Assembly (NCBI GenBank): GCA_028717765.1 | Contig: JAQUNE010000024.1 | Span: 1-13,242, forward strand | Origin: Candidatus Omnitrophota bacterium | GTDB taxonomy: Bacteria > Omnitrophota > Koll11 > Gygaellales > Profunditerraquicolaceae | Direction of reading: 5' to 3' | Length of the DNA stretch: 13,242 nucleotides | Made by a program: the position numbers and the translations under genes | Notes under the pieces: model-generated | Database searches by the model: none | The model's input: the letters and a program-made list of their open reading frames with translations, nothing else | What the model was told of the DNA's origin: nothing | Shown here: positions 1 through 7,316 of the stretch, piece after piece | How the letters are laid out: each line of letters starts with the position of its first letter | Numbering within the stretch: position 1 is the stretch's first letter

Positions 1-640
1 TACTTCCGGTTAAAGCCTGAGTGAGTTTATAAGCCACTCCCACGCCTGCTAAGTCTTTATATTTATAGGTACAGTTTTTTAATTTAGGATTAAGTATCGC
101 GGATGCCGGCGCCAAAGAATCACCTGAAAGCTGATGATGGTCAGTAACAATCACCTCGATCTGGTTCTGCCTTAAGGCCTTGATTTCTTCATGGCTACTG
201 GTACCGCAATCTACAGTAATTAAGAGTTTAATCTTTTTTTCTTTGGCAATCTCTATGACTTTCTTATTTAAACCGTAGCCCTCTTTAATCCGGTGCGGAA
301 TATAATGTGCAACATCCAGCCCTTGCTTGATCAAAGTATTTTTCAAAATTGCCACAGCAGTAACTCCGTCAACGTCATAATCGCCGCAAATCAAGACTTT
401 CTCTTTGTTCTTTGCTGCCCGGGTAATCAAGGCAACTGCCTGCTTCATCTGTGAAAAAAGAAAAGGATTCAAGAGGCCCGAAAGGTCGGTTTTTAAAAAA
501 TTATGCGCTTGCCCAGGAGTCTCGATACCGCGGTTAATTAAAAGCTGGGCAAGGACCGGAGAAATACCTAATTCTTTGCTCAGATTATTCTGAAGTGTTT
601 TGTTGGCGGGAAAAAATTTTAAGATCTTGTGTGATGACAT
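1..640 (-). CDS. recJ: RecJ single-stranded-DNA exonuclease, N-terminal part (runs off left edge)
   Basis: RecJ is a DHH-family 5'-3' exonuclease acting on single-stranded DNA in recombination and repair. The first 213 codons are visible. Seen: DYDVDG at residues 87-92 (metal-binding motif I), GYGLN at 121-125, TVDCG at 142-146, the family-defining TDHHQ at 166-170, then an ILNPK segment and LAGVGVAY near the cut edge, all in canonical RecJ order and spacing. The ATG at 640-638 follows directly on the argS stop codon (TAA at 643-641) with no intervening base, so translation is probably coupled to argS. The C-terminal DHHA1 and OB-type domains lie outside the window. The order of motifs fits RecJ better than other DHH proteins such as NrnA, because of the roughly 85-residue N-terminal lead before motif I. 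Confidence 0.95.
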   Translation of the reverse strand, partial: MSSHKILKFFPANKTLQNNLSKELGISPVLAQLLINRGIETPGQAHNFLKTDLSGLLNPFLFSQMKQAVALITRAAKNKEKVLICGDYDVDGVTAVAILKNTLIKQGLDVAHYIPHRIKEGYGLNKKVIEIAKEKKIKLLITVDCGTSSHEEIKALRQNQIEVIVTDHHQLSGDSLAPASAILNPKLKNCTYKYKDLAGVGVAYKLTQALTGS

Positions 641-2281
641 TTACATCTTCTCAGGGCAAGAAACTCCCAATAATTCCAAACCTGTAGCTAGCACGATTCT
701 TGTTGCCTCAACCAAAGACAGGCGCGCCTGGGTCAGTTGGGCATCATCCCCTAAAACCCGGTGCAAATCGTAAAATTTATGAAATGACTCGGAAAGTTCC
801 TGTAAATAAACCGTAAGCATATAAGGATCTAAAGTAGCTAAGCAAATATTCAAGATATAAGAAAACTGCACTTGTTTTTTTAAGAGCTCGATCTCTGCTT
901 TTTCTTTTAGCAGGTTAAAATCAGCATGCTTTAATTCTTTCCCCAAAGGGCTGCTGCGTAAAATACTGCAGATCCTGGCATGCGCATACTGCACATAATA
1001 AACCGGATTTTCCGAGGTTTCTTTTTTCGCGACCTCCAGATCAAAATCCAAGTGGCTGGAAGTACGGCGCATCAAAAAGAAAAATCGCGCGGCATCTTTT
1101 CCTACTTCATCTAAAACTTCCCTTAAAGTAATATACTGGCCCTTTCGCGTGGACATCTGCACAGGCTTGCCAGCCCTAGAAATAGTTGCCAGTTGCACGA
1201 TAATAATTGATATGCTATTAAGGTCATGGCCAAAAGCCGCTACCGAAGCCTTGAGCCTATTAATATACCCATGGTGATCAGGCCCCCAGAGATTAATCAG
1301 CCAGCTAAATCCGCGTTTAAACTTTTCTTGATGATAAGCAATATCCGGAGCCAGATAGGTTTGTGAGCCATCGCTTTTTATGACTACCCTATCCTTATCA
1401 TCGCCGAATTCCGTGGACTTAAACCAAGTTGCGCCGTCTTGTTCATAAAGGTACCCTTTGTTTTTTAAAAATTTAAACCCCTCTTCGATCTGACCGCTTT
1501 TGGTGAGGGCTTTCTGGCTCGACCAATGGTCAAACTTTACCCCGAAATCTGCTAATTCCGTTTTAATAATATCTAAAATTATCGTGGCGGCAAAATTACC
1601 TAATTCTTCATTTTTTACCTTTTTTGCACTGGCTTCTTTGGCAATCTCATAAATATAATCACCTTGATAATAGTTCTCCGGAAATTCTATACTTTCGCCC
1701 GTAAGCTCCCGCATCCTTAGTTCTACGGATCTACCAAGAATGTTAATTTGATTGCCTTCGTCATTAAGATAATATTCACGCTCTGCGCGAAATCCCAAAA
1801 AATTCATAATATTCGCCAGAGAGTCGCCCACTGCAGCTTGCCGGGCGTGCGCTACAGATAAAGAACCAGTAGGGTTTGCGCTGACAAATTCAATTAAGAC
1901 GGTCTTTTTAGAACCTGAATCTTCCCTAAGCGCATCCTTGCCTTTTGTCAAAAGCTCCTCTAGCTTTGCGTAGAAATACGCCTCGGAGAAATAGAAATTA
2001 ATAAAGCCAACACCTTCCACCTTGATCTCTTTGATGAATTTTCTCGATAAGTTTTTCTCTAGAAGCCTTTGAATCGCGGCAATAAGTAAGTCAGCTGTTT
2101 CGCGGGGAGATTTCTTAATTAGTTTGCAGAGGCGTAAAGCAATATTGGTAGTAATATCGCCAAACCGCGAATCCGCAGGCAGATCCAGGTTTGGCTCCAA
2201 GGCTACCACCTCTGCCGAAAGTAATTCCTGCTGAGCTTCTTTAATTACAAAATTAAGTAGATCCTGAATATTATCTTTCAT
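641..2281 (-). CDS. argS: Arginyl-tRNA synthetase
   Basis: Class I aminoacyl-tRNA synthetase that charges tRNA-Arg with arginine using ATP, in the cytoplasm. At 546 aa it is the normal length. Visible order: N-terminal additional domain (about 1-100), Rossmann catalytic core opening with SANPTGSLSVAHARQA (135-149), a DHHGY segment (335-339), a QMSTRKG loop (375-381), and a C-terminal DALR-type all-helical anticodon-binding domain (about 425-546) containing YVQYAHARI and ending GVSCPEKM. The HIGH signature is degenerate: the first His is Ser142 and the Gly is Ala144, while the last His is kept (His145). The KMSK lysine is replaced by Gln375, and many ArgRS enzymes lack a canonical KMSK. The gene starts 47 bp after rsfS with only a weak AG-rich ribosome binding site, and its stop abuts the recJ start. 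Confidence 0.96.
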   Translation of the reverse strand: MKDNIQDLLNFVIKEAQQELLSAEVVALEPNLDLPADSRFGDITTNIALRLCKLIKKSPRETADLLIAAIQRLLEKNLSRKFIKEIKVEGVGFINFYFSEAYFYAKLEELLTKGKDALREDSGSKKTVLIEFVSANPTGSLSVAHARQAAVGDSLANIMNFLGFRAEREYYLNDEGNQINILGRSVELRMRELTGESIEFPENYYQGDYIYEIAKEASAKKVKNEELGNFAATIILDIIKTELADFGVKFDHWSSQKALTKSGQIEEGFKFLKNKGYLYEQDGATWFKSTEFGDDKDRVVIKSDGSQTYLAPDIAYHQEKFKRGFSWLINLWGPDHHGYINRLKASVAAFGHDLNSISIIIVQLATISRAGKPVQMSTRKGQYITLREVLDEVGKDAARFFFLMRRTSSHLDFDLEVAKKETSENPVYYVQYAHARICSILRSSPLGKELKHADFNLLKEKAEIELLKKQVQFSYILNICLATLDPYMLTVYLQELSESFHKFYDLHRVLGDDAQLTQARLSLVEATRIVLATGLELLGVSCPEKM

Positions 2282-2328
2282 CGCTTTATTTTAACTTAGT
2301 TGGAAAGGTTACTCGATAGGAAAAAATA

Positions 2329-2688
2329 TTAAGGCAAGGGTTTCTTAGGGATCCGTAACTTTTTTGCATCGCTCCATAAGTGCTCTAAAGAATAAAACTC
2401 TCTCATCGGTTCATAGAAGACATGCACCACAATACTAGAGTAGTCTAAGACCACCCAGCCGGATTCGTCATTCATTAAAACCTTAGAGAGAGATTTTATT
2501 CTATGCTTATTTAATTCCTCTTCTACTGCAGTGCCGATTGCGTTTACTTGTCGATTAGATGTGCCACTGGCGATCACAAAGTAATCGCAAAAAGAACACA
2601 CCCGGCGCATATCTAGAATCACTACATCGAGCGCCTTTTTAGACCGAGCAACCTGAGCAATGCGAAGAGCGATATTTTTCGGTTCTAT
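2329..2688 (-). CDS. rsfS: Ribosomal silencing factor RsfS (Iojap family), apparent ATA start
   Basis: RsfS binds ribosomal protein uL14 on the 50S subunit and blocks subunit joining when nutrients are scarce. Seen: DYFVIASGTSNRQV (residues 35-48 from the ATA start) and GWVVLDYSSIVVHVF, then a REFYSLEHLW segment, all family hallmarks. The first conventional start in frame is GTG at 2622, which would give 97 aa and remove the N-terminal helix and half of the first strand. In frame upstream the peptide IALRIAQVARSKKALDVV matches the usual RsfS N-terminus, and an in-frame TAA at 2706-2704 limits the start to a short interval. That interval has no ATG, GTG or TTG. The ATA at 2688-2686 lies 10 nt after AGGGGG and gives 119 aa, a normal length. 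Family identity is secure. The start codon is inference, and a base-call error in an original ATG is the main alternative. Confidence 0.88.
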   Translation of the reverse strand: MEPKNIALRIAQVARSKKALDVVILDMRRVCSFCDYFVIASGTSNRQVNAIGTAVEEELNKHRIKSLSKVLMNDESGWVVLDYSSIVVHVFYEPMREFYSLEHLWSDAKKLRIPKKPLP

Positions 2689-2698
2689 TTTAAAGGTT

Positions 2699-2704
2699 CC
2701 CCCT
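2699..2704 (-). promoter_or_regulatory. Ribosome binding site of rsfS (AGGGGG)
   Basis: The purine run AGGGGG lies 10 nt upstream of the ATA at 2688 and overlaps the in-frame stop that closes the rsfS frame upstream. It sits directly after a small hairpin (TACAA-TTCT-TTGTA on the minus strand). It supports initiation near 2688 rather than at GTG 2622, which is about 77 nt away. Confidence 0.5.
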
Positions 2705-2785
2705 TACAAAGAATTGTACACCGACCTATCGCCGCAGTAGGCGACGCACCCGCCAATCCGATATGGCGGGGTGCCTTAAAGTCGG
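2705..2785 (-). other. GC-rich structured segment between zinc-ribbon gene and rsfS
   Basis: The stretch 2721-2787 is 66% G+C (44 of 67 bases), well above its surroundings. Three pairings can be read directly. P1 is 2721-2725 CCGAC with 2781-2785 GTCGG, enclosing the rest. P3 is 2729-2733 TCGCC with 2740-2744 GGCGA over a 6-nt loop. P2 is 2746-2754 GCACCCGCC with 2765-2774 GGCGGGGTGC, with one bulged G and a 10-nt loop. Together they form a three-way junction. A further small hairpin, 2705-2709 TACAA with 2714-2718 TTGTA, lies next to the rsfS ribosome binding site. It could be a cis-regulatory leader of rsfS, an RNA-processing site or a REP-like palindromic repeat. I recognise no known riboswitch class. 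No T-run follows on the minus strand, so it does not look like an intrinsic terminator. Confidence 0.55.
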
Positions 2786-2788
2786 GCG

Positions 2789-2938
2789 TTATTTTTTTCC
2801 TAAAATCTTATACATTCCGGTGCCACAATCTGGGCATTTTCCTTTAGCTGCCAGCCTTTTATTCTTCATGGTCACCTTTTGTTCATCTTTCATTGTTTTT
2901 TTAGCTTTGCATTTTACGCAATATCCAACTTCTGCCAT
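2789..2938 (-). CDS. Small zinc-ribbon protein, DUF5679 type (49 aa)
   Basis: This 49-aa protein starts at ATG 2938, six nt after a perfect AGGAGG. It begins MAEVGYCVKCKAKK and carries two CxxC knuckles: Cys7/Cys10 (CVKC) and Cys35/Cys38 (CPDC), joined by a Lys-rich segment with KVTMKN and RLAAKG. The layout (YCVKCK, then VTMKN, then CPxCGT and M near the end) matches the DUF5679 family, a small zinc-ribbon domain with no known function. About a quarter of the residues are lysine, so contact with nucleic acid or the ribosome is possible but is inference. It is the first gene after the promoter at 2992-3020 and shares a transcript with rsfS, argS and recJ. The TAA stop at 2791-2789 is followed at once by the GC-rich structured segment. 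Confidence 0.88.
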   Translation of the reverse strand: MAEVGYCVKCKAKKTMKDEQKVTMKNKRLAAKGKCPDCGTGMYKILGKK

Positions 2939-2944
2939 TTTATT

Positions 2945-2950
2945 CCTCCT
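2945..2950 (-). promoter_or_regulatory. Consensus Shine-Dalgarno AGGAGG
   Basis: A perfect AGGAGG six nt before ATG 2938 is the strongest ribosome binding site in the window. It fixes the start of the small zinc-ribbon gene and suggests that the protein is made at a high level. Confidence 0.88.
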
Positions 2951-2991
2951 TGTTAGATTAGATGTAATAATAATGCCTTTATTTAATTTTA

Positions 2992-3020
2992 ATCATACCA
3001 TATGTAATTTTCTCTGTCAA
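2992..3020 (-). promoter_or_regulatory. Sigma-70 promoter for the zinc-ribbon/rsfS/argS/recJ unit
   Basis: On the minus strand a perfect TTGACA -35 box (3020-3015) is followed by exactly 17 nt and a TATGAT -10 box (2997-2992, five of six consensus bases). The bases before the -10 read TGG, giving an extended TGn motif. The predicted transcription start is near 2985, which leaves a 5' leader of about 47 nt before ATG 2938. The -35 box begins on the base after the TAA stop of the upstream membrane-protein gene (3023-3021). I see no intrinsic terminator in front of it, so read-through from the trp/M16 operon could add to expression. Confidence 0.85.
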
Positions 3021-4049
3021 TTAGTTCTTCGCGCTCTTCTGATGCTTAATATGTTTTTCTTCGATTTCCCCGACAATCTCTTCGGTTAAATCTTCAAGTG
3101 TGACTAAACCCACTGTTTTTTTATGCTCGTTTACCACAATAGCGATCTGGATTTTTTCCGTCTGGAATTTCATCAGTAACTTATTCACCGGCATCGTAAA
3201 GGGGACATAAACGGCCTCATGGATCAAATCCTGCAACAAAAATAGGCCCTTATCCCTTAAAATATAAAGCAGATCATGTGCATATACAATGCCTACGATA
3301 TTTTCAATTGTACCGCGATAAACTGGTAACCTGGCATGGCCCTGTTCTACAAAAACATTTAGTAAGTCTTCCGAACTGATATTAACATTGACGGCGACGA
3401 TTTTTTCCTTAGGCACCATACAATCGCCAACTTGGATATCGCCAAATTCAAAGATCCTGTGCAACATACTTCCTTCCTGATCAGTTAGGAACCCTTCTTC
3501 TTTGCCTACTTCTATCATCAGGCGTAATTCTTCTTCTGTAATTAAGGGTGATTTTCTTGCCGGCTTTATTCCTAAGAGCCTAATCAGGAAATTGCTAGCC
3601 TGCATAAAGATAAAAATTACCGGACGAAAAATCCTGACGAACGCCTCCATAAACGGAGCGATAGCTAAAGCAATCCGCTCTGTATGTTTAATTGCCAGGA
3701 TCTTAGGGGTAATTTCGCAGACTACGACGATAAATATAGAACTTATTAATGTAGCAAGAATAATTCCCCACTTATAGCCAAAAATAAATACACAGCTACC
3801 GGTAATAATCGCGGAAATAGCAATATTCACAAAATTATTCCCTACCAGGATTGCCACGATAAATTTATCTAATTTGTTAATTAAACGTTGGATATTTTGT
3901 GCGCGCTTAATTTTGCGGCTAATCATATGGCGCAGCCGGATCTTACTCAGGCTAATAATTGAAGTTTCCGAAGCAGAAAACAAAAAAGAAATTAATGCCA
4001 GGATGATCAGGATGGTCAAAGTAAATGGCGAGGAAAAAATATTATACAT
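3021..4049 (-). CDS. CNNM/DUF21 membrane protein with CBS pair, no C-terminal CorC_HlyC domain
   Basis: Inner-membrane protein of the CNNM/CorB (hemolysin C-like) family, linked in characterised members to Mg2+ transport or Co2+ resistance. Visible in 342 aa: a first membrane helix (about 9-27) running into SASETS (25-30), the GNNFVN signature at 70-75, more hydrophobic helices at about 76-110 and 126-158, EITPK at 112-116, an acidic linker helix, then a CBS pair from about 207 (VGDCMVPKEK) to about 330 (GLVTLEDLTEEIVGEIEE). The protein ends about ten residues later at a Lys-rich tail. Most relatives carry a further 80-100-residue CorC_HlyC (transporter-associated) domain that is absent here. 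The ATG at 4049 is fixed by an in-frame TAA six bases upstream (4055-4053) and lies 7 nt after the M16 stop. The substrate is not shown by the sequence. Confidence 0.9.
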   Translation of the reverse strand: MYNIFSSPFTLTILIILALISFLFSASETSIISLSKIRLRHMISRKIKRAQNIQRLINKLDKFIVAILVGNNFVNIAISAIITGSCVFIFGYKWGIILATLISSIFIVVVCEITPKILAIKHTERIALAIAPFMEAFVRIFRPVIFIFMQASNFLIRLLGIKPARKSPLITEEELRLMIEVGKEEGFLTDQEGSMLHRIFEFGDIQVGDCMVPKEKIVAVNVNISSEDLLNVFVEQGHARLPVYRGTIENIVGIVYAHDLLYILRDKGLFLLQDLIHEAVYVPFTMPVNKLLMKFQTEKIQIAIVVNEHKKTVGLVTLEDLTEEIVGEIEEKHIKHQKSAKN

Positions 4050-4056
4050 GCTTTAA

Positions 4057-5328
4057 CTATCTGCCTAAATGCAGGTATTGACAGATCTTCTTTTCTCCGT
4101 CGGCAAGAGGGCCGATAAGTGCCAGATTAATTTTTTCTTCTTGAAAGATCTGTTTTGCAGTTTCCCTGAGGTCTTCTCTTGTCACTTTTTTAACTTCCGC
4201 AACAATATCAGTAATAGTATAAGTTTTATCCAGTGTTGCGGTAGTTTCTCCGATCCAGAGCATATTATCCATGGTATCTTCCAGGGCTAATAAAAGTTGG
4301 CCAAGATAAAAATCTTTTGCGCGCTTAAACTCATCTTCTGTAACCAAATTTCCTTTAATCCTGGTTAATTCCTTTAAAATTAATTCTATTGCTTCAATTA
4401 CTTTACGGTTATCAATACCGGCATGCACGATAAAGGCGCCGGTATCATAAAAACGTTTAGGCGAAGTGCCAATTTCATAAGCAAGGCCGCGCTTCTCCCT
4501 TAATTCATTAAAGAGGCGGCTGGACATATTAGCCCCTAAAATTACATTTAATAACCCTAAGGCGTGCTTTAAATGATGGTCGCGCTTAAAACTATGAAAA
4601 CCGAGTGCTAAATGTGTTTGCTCGGTATCTTTACGGAATAATTTTACCTGTGATTTATTTTGGGCTTCTCTGGCAGCAAGAAAGGTATTAGGATGATCTT
4701 TCTTTTTTCCGGAGAAAATCTTAGCCACGTTCTTTTCTAATTGGTGAAAATCCAATAAACCGGCGGCGCTCACGACAATATTCGGCGCGGTATAATGCCT
4801 TTCTTTAAATGAAGAGATTACTTGCCGATCTATCTCGGTCAAAGACTCTACTGTCCCAATTATCGGGCTGCCTATCGGTTGTGCCGGCCAAAGTAATTCG
4901 TCTAATAACTCAAAAACATAGCTTTGTGGCTGGTCCTTATACATCTTTAATTCTTCCAAAATCACCTGCTTCTCTTTTTCCACTTCTAATTTTGGCAATA
5001 AAGGATTGGCCACCATGTCAGATAAAATATCCAAAGCCAGATTTAAATGGCGTGCGGGGATTTTTACCAAATAACAGGTAAGCTCCTCTGAAGTAAAACC
5101 GTTCAAAGCGCCACCCACTCCTTCAATAGATTCTTTAATCTTACGGCAGGAATATTTTTTTGTACCCTTAAAAAGTAAATGCTCTAAAAAATGAGACACC
5201 CCTTTATTCTTAAAATTTTCATACCTACCCCCTACCTTAATCCAGACACCTATTGCTACTGACTGCATATTCGCCATACTATGTGCGATGATCCTTAAGC
5301 CATTGTCTAATTTTGATTTTTTATACAC
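4057..5328 (-). CDS. M16 family zinc metallopeptidase (processing-peptidase-like)
   Basis: Zinc peptidase of the M16/insulinase group, in the ~420-aa class that includes Bacillus YmxG/MlpA and mitochondrial processing peptidase beta. The inverted zinc motif HFLEH is at residues 46-50 (His46, Glu49, His50), and Glu126 in VILEEL is at the spacing expected for the third ligand. An N-terminal DNGLRII strand and the C-terminal-lobe SSRLFNELREKRGLAYEI segment are also typical. Length (423 aa) and both lobes are complete, so an active enzyme is likely. I see no clear signal peptide, so it may be cytoplasmic. The GTG start at 5328 overlaps the 3' end of trpA by 8 nt, which implies translational coupling. 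No link between its activity and tryptophan synthesis is known to me, and its substrate is unknown. Confidence 0.93.
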   Translation of the reverse strand: MYKKSKLDNGLRIIAHSMANMQSVAIGVWIKVGGRYENFKNKGVSHFLEHLLFKGTKKYSCRKIKESIEGVGGALNGFTSEELTCYLVKIPARHLNLALDILSDMVANPLLPKLEVEKEKQVILEELKMYKDQPQSYVFELLDELLWPAQPIGSPIIGTVESLTEIDRQVISSFKERHYTAPNIVVSAAGLLDFHQLEKNVAKIFSGKKKDHPNTFLAAREAQNKSQVKLFRKDTEQTHLALGFHSFKRDHHLKHALGLLNVILGANMSSRLFNELREKRGLAYEIGTSPKRFYDTGAFIVHAGIDNRKVIEAIELILKELTRIKGNLVTEDEFKRAKDFYLGQLLLALEDTMDNMLWIGETTATLDKTYTITDIVAEVKKVTREDLRETAKQIFQEEKINLALIGPLADGEKKICQYLHLGR

Positions 5329-6112
5329 GTTTTAAATAAGAGACAAAATCTCCTACCCGTTTGGTTAAATCTTTTTTATCCAGGTTTTCTTTGATTTTTT
5401 TCACGATTGCGCTTCCCACAATTACACCGTCTGCATTTTTTAAAACCTGCCTGACCTGTTGGTTTGTAGAAACCCCGAAGCCCACAGATACGGGGACCTT
5501 TGTATACTTTTTAATCTCTTTAAGCTTACGCAACAAATCTTGGGGCAGGTTCTTACGCGCGCCGGTAACTCCGGTAAGGCAAACATAATAAATAAACCCG
5601 CGGGAAACCTTGGTAATGAACTTGATGCGTTCCTGGGAAGTGGTGGGCGAAATAAAAAATATGGTACTCAAATCGGCACTCCGGGAGAATTTTATTAACC
5701 CTTTGGCTTCTTCAGGAGGCAAGTCCGGGACAATTACCCCATCTACGCCGGCTGCTCTTGCGGATCTCACAAATTTCTCTTCCCCAAAAGCAAAGATAGG
5801 ATTGTAATAAGTCATCAGGCATATTGCAACTTCGCTTTTGTTTCGCACCCGCTTAACTAATTTAAGGATATCTGACAAACTGGTTTTCTTTTTTAAAGAT
5901 TCAAAAGAAGCTTCCTGGATAGTTGGCCCGTCAGCCATAGGGTCAGAAAAAGGCACGCCTAATTCTATAATATCAACACCTCTATTGTCCAACTCCAGGA
6001 CCAATTTTTCCGTGGTTTTTAGATTTGGATAACCGGCTGTAATAAAGGCGATAAAAGCCTTTTTTCGATTTCGCTTTAACTCTAAGAATTTTTTTTCGAT
6101 CCTGTTCTTCAT
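5321..6112 (-). CDS. trpA: Tryptophan synthase alpha chain
   Basis: The alpha subunit cleaves indole-3-glycerol phosphate to indole and glyceraldehyde 3-phosphate, and the indole is channelled to TrpB. It is a TIM barrel of 263 aa, normal length. Seen: FITAGYP (23-29), the catalytic stretch ELGVPFSDPMADGPTIQ beginning at Glu50, with Glu50 and Asp61 as the two catalytic acids, then VDGVIVPDLP, FIYYVCLTGVTG and the phosphate-binding VSVGFGV and ADGVIVGSAIV. All active-site landmarks are present. Its ATG (6112-6110) directly follows the trpB TAG (6115-6113) with no spacer, and its 3' end overlaps the M16 gene by 8 nt. Confidence 0.97.
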   Translation of the reverse strand: MKNRIEKKFLELKRNRKKAFIAFITAGYPNLKTTEKLVLELDNRGVDIIELGVPFSDPMADGPTIQEASFESLKKKTSLSDILKLVKRVRNKSEVAICLMTYYNPIFAFGEEKFVRSARAAGVDGVIVPDLPPEEAKGLIKFSRSADLSTIFFISPTTSQERIKFITKVSRGFIYYVCLTGVTGARKNLPQDLLRKLKEIKKYTKVPVSVGFGVSTNQQVRQVLKNADGVIVGSAIVKKIKENLDKKDLTKRVGDFVSYLKRV

Positions 6113-7288
6113 CTAAAACTTCCCTGTAACAATTCCCAGATCCTTGTCTCCTCTTCCGGAAAGGCAAAGAATAATAATGGAATTTTTTCTTATGCTCGGA
6201 TTTAACTTTTTCAAATAGCTAATTGCGTGCGCTGATTCCAATGCGGGAATGATCCCTTCAATTTCGGATAATAATTTAAACCCTTCCAGAGCCTCTCTGT
6301 CGCTAATTGCTACATATTGGGCGCGGTGAATTTTTTTGTAAAAGGCGTGTTCCGGCCCCACGCCAGGATAATCCAGGCCTGCGGCAATTGAATGCGCATT
6401 TTTTACCTGGCCATCCGCATCCTGCAAAAGGTCTGATTTTGAACCATGCAACACTCCGGGTTTTCCAGCTACCAAACTTGCGGAATGTTTACCCGAAGCT
6501 AACCCTTTACCTGCAGCTTCCACGCCAATAAATTTTACACTGCGATCATTAAAGAAGGAATAGAACAAACCCATGGCATTACTGCCGCCGCCAACACAAG
6601 CAACCAGATAATCAGGTAAACGTTTTTCCTGCTTCAAGATCTGCTGCCTGGCTTCTTTTCCGATTATGGACTGAAAGTCGCGCACCATTGCCGGATAGGG
6701 ATGCGGCCCGGCAACTGTGCCGATGATATAATGCGTATGCTCTACATTAGTTACCCAATCCCTTAACGCTTCAGTCATCGCGTCTTTTAAAGTCTTGGTT
6801 CCGCTGGTTACCGGAACTACTCTTGCTCCGAGTAATTTCATCCGGAAGACATTTAAACTCTGGCGCTTAATATCTTCCTCGCCCATATAAATATCGCATT
6901 TCAGGCCAAACTTTGCTGCTACTGTTGCCGTAGCAACGCCATGCTGACCAGCTCCGGTCTCAGCAATCACCCGGGTTTTTTTCATCCTTACGGCAAGTAA
7001 TATCTGGCCGATAGTATTATTGATTTTATGCGCGCCGGTATGTAATAAATCCTCTCGCTTAAGATAAACTTTCTTTATTCCTAAATGTTTACTCAGAGTC
7101 TCGGCAAGATATAAAGGCGTGGGCCTACCTGCGTATTGCTTAAGATAGTAATCAAAGTCCTGGCGAAATTTTTTATCATGCTTTGCCCGGCTGTACTCTT
7201 TTTCCAGCTCATCCAAAGCAAAAATCAGCGTCTCGGAAACATACCTTCCGCCAAACCCATTAAAATGCCCTTGTTTATCCGGTAGCAT
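6113..7288 (-). CDS. trpB: Tryptophan synthase beta chain
   Basis: PLP enzyme that condenses indole with L-serine to give tryptophan, working as an alpha2-beta2 complex with TrpA. It is 391 aa, normal length, and belongs to the TrpB1 type that pairs with TrpA (short N-terminus, [10 protein letters not shown]). Seen: GRPTPLYLA (54-62), [16 protein letters not shown] with the Schiff-base Lys88, [11 protein letters not shown] with catalytic Glu110, and the PLP-phosphate loop GGGSNAMG. The ATG at 7288 is preceded by AGAGGAAG at good spacing. Unlike its neighbours it does not overlap the gene before it: 78 bp separate it from trpF, with a possible internal promoter. Confidence 0.97.
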   Translation of the reverse strand: MLPDKQGHFNGFGGRYVSETLIFALDELEKEYSRAKHDKKFRQDFDYYLKQYAGRPTPLYLAETLSKHLGIKKVYLKREDLLHTGAHKINNTIGQILLAVRMKKTRVIAETGAGQHGVATATVAAKFGLKCDIYMGEEDIKRQSLNVFRMKLLGARVVPVTSGTKTLKDAMTEALRDWVTNVEHTHYIIGTVAGPHPYPAMVRDFQSIIGKEARQQILKQEKRLPDYLVACVGGGSNAMGLFYSFFNDRSVKFIGVEAAGKGLASGKHSASLVAGKPGVLHGSKSDLLQDADGQVKNAHSIAAGLDYPGVGPEHAFYKKIHRAQYVAISDREALEGFKLLSEIEGIIPALESAHAISYLKKLNPSIRKNSIIILCLSGRGDKDLGIVTGKF

Positions 7289-7316
7289 TTATTCTTCCTC
7301 TCATGGTACTTAAAAA

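Noticed and set aside
2620..2706. Frameshift at the 5' end of rsfS as the cause of the missing start
   Set aside because: The other two frames in this interval contain stops (TAG within AAAATAG, and TAG after GGCGA) and give no RsfS-like peptide or upstream ATG, so a simple indel does not rescue a conventional start.
2746..2774. Strong GC hairpin as an intrinsic terminator after the zinc-ribbon gene
   Set aside because: On the minus strand it is followed by GC-rich sequence with no T-run. On the plus strand the nearest T-run is about 17 nt away, inside the zinc-ribbon gene, with no plus-strand gene to terminate.
2763..3089. Plus-strand open frame of 108 codons with hydrophobic stretches
   Set aside because: It is antisense to the well-supported CxxC protein, its promoter and the end of the CNNM gene. 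It has no ribosome binding site, and its composition follows from the opposite strand.
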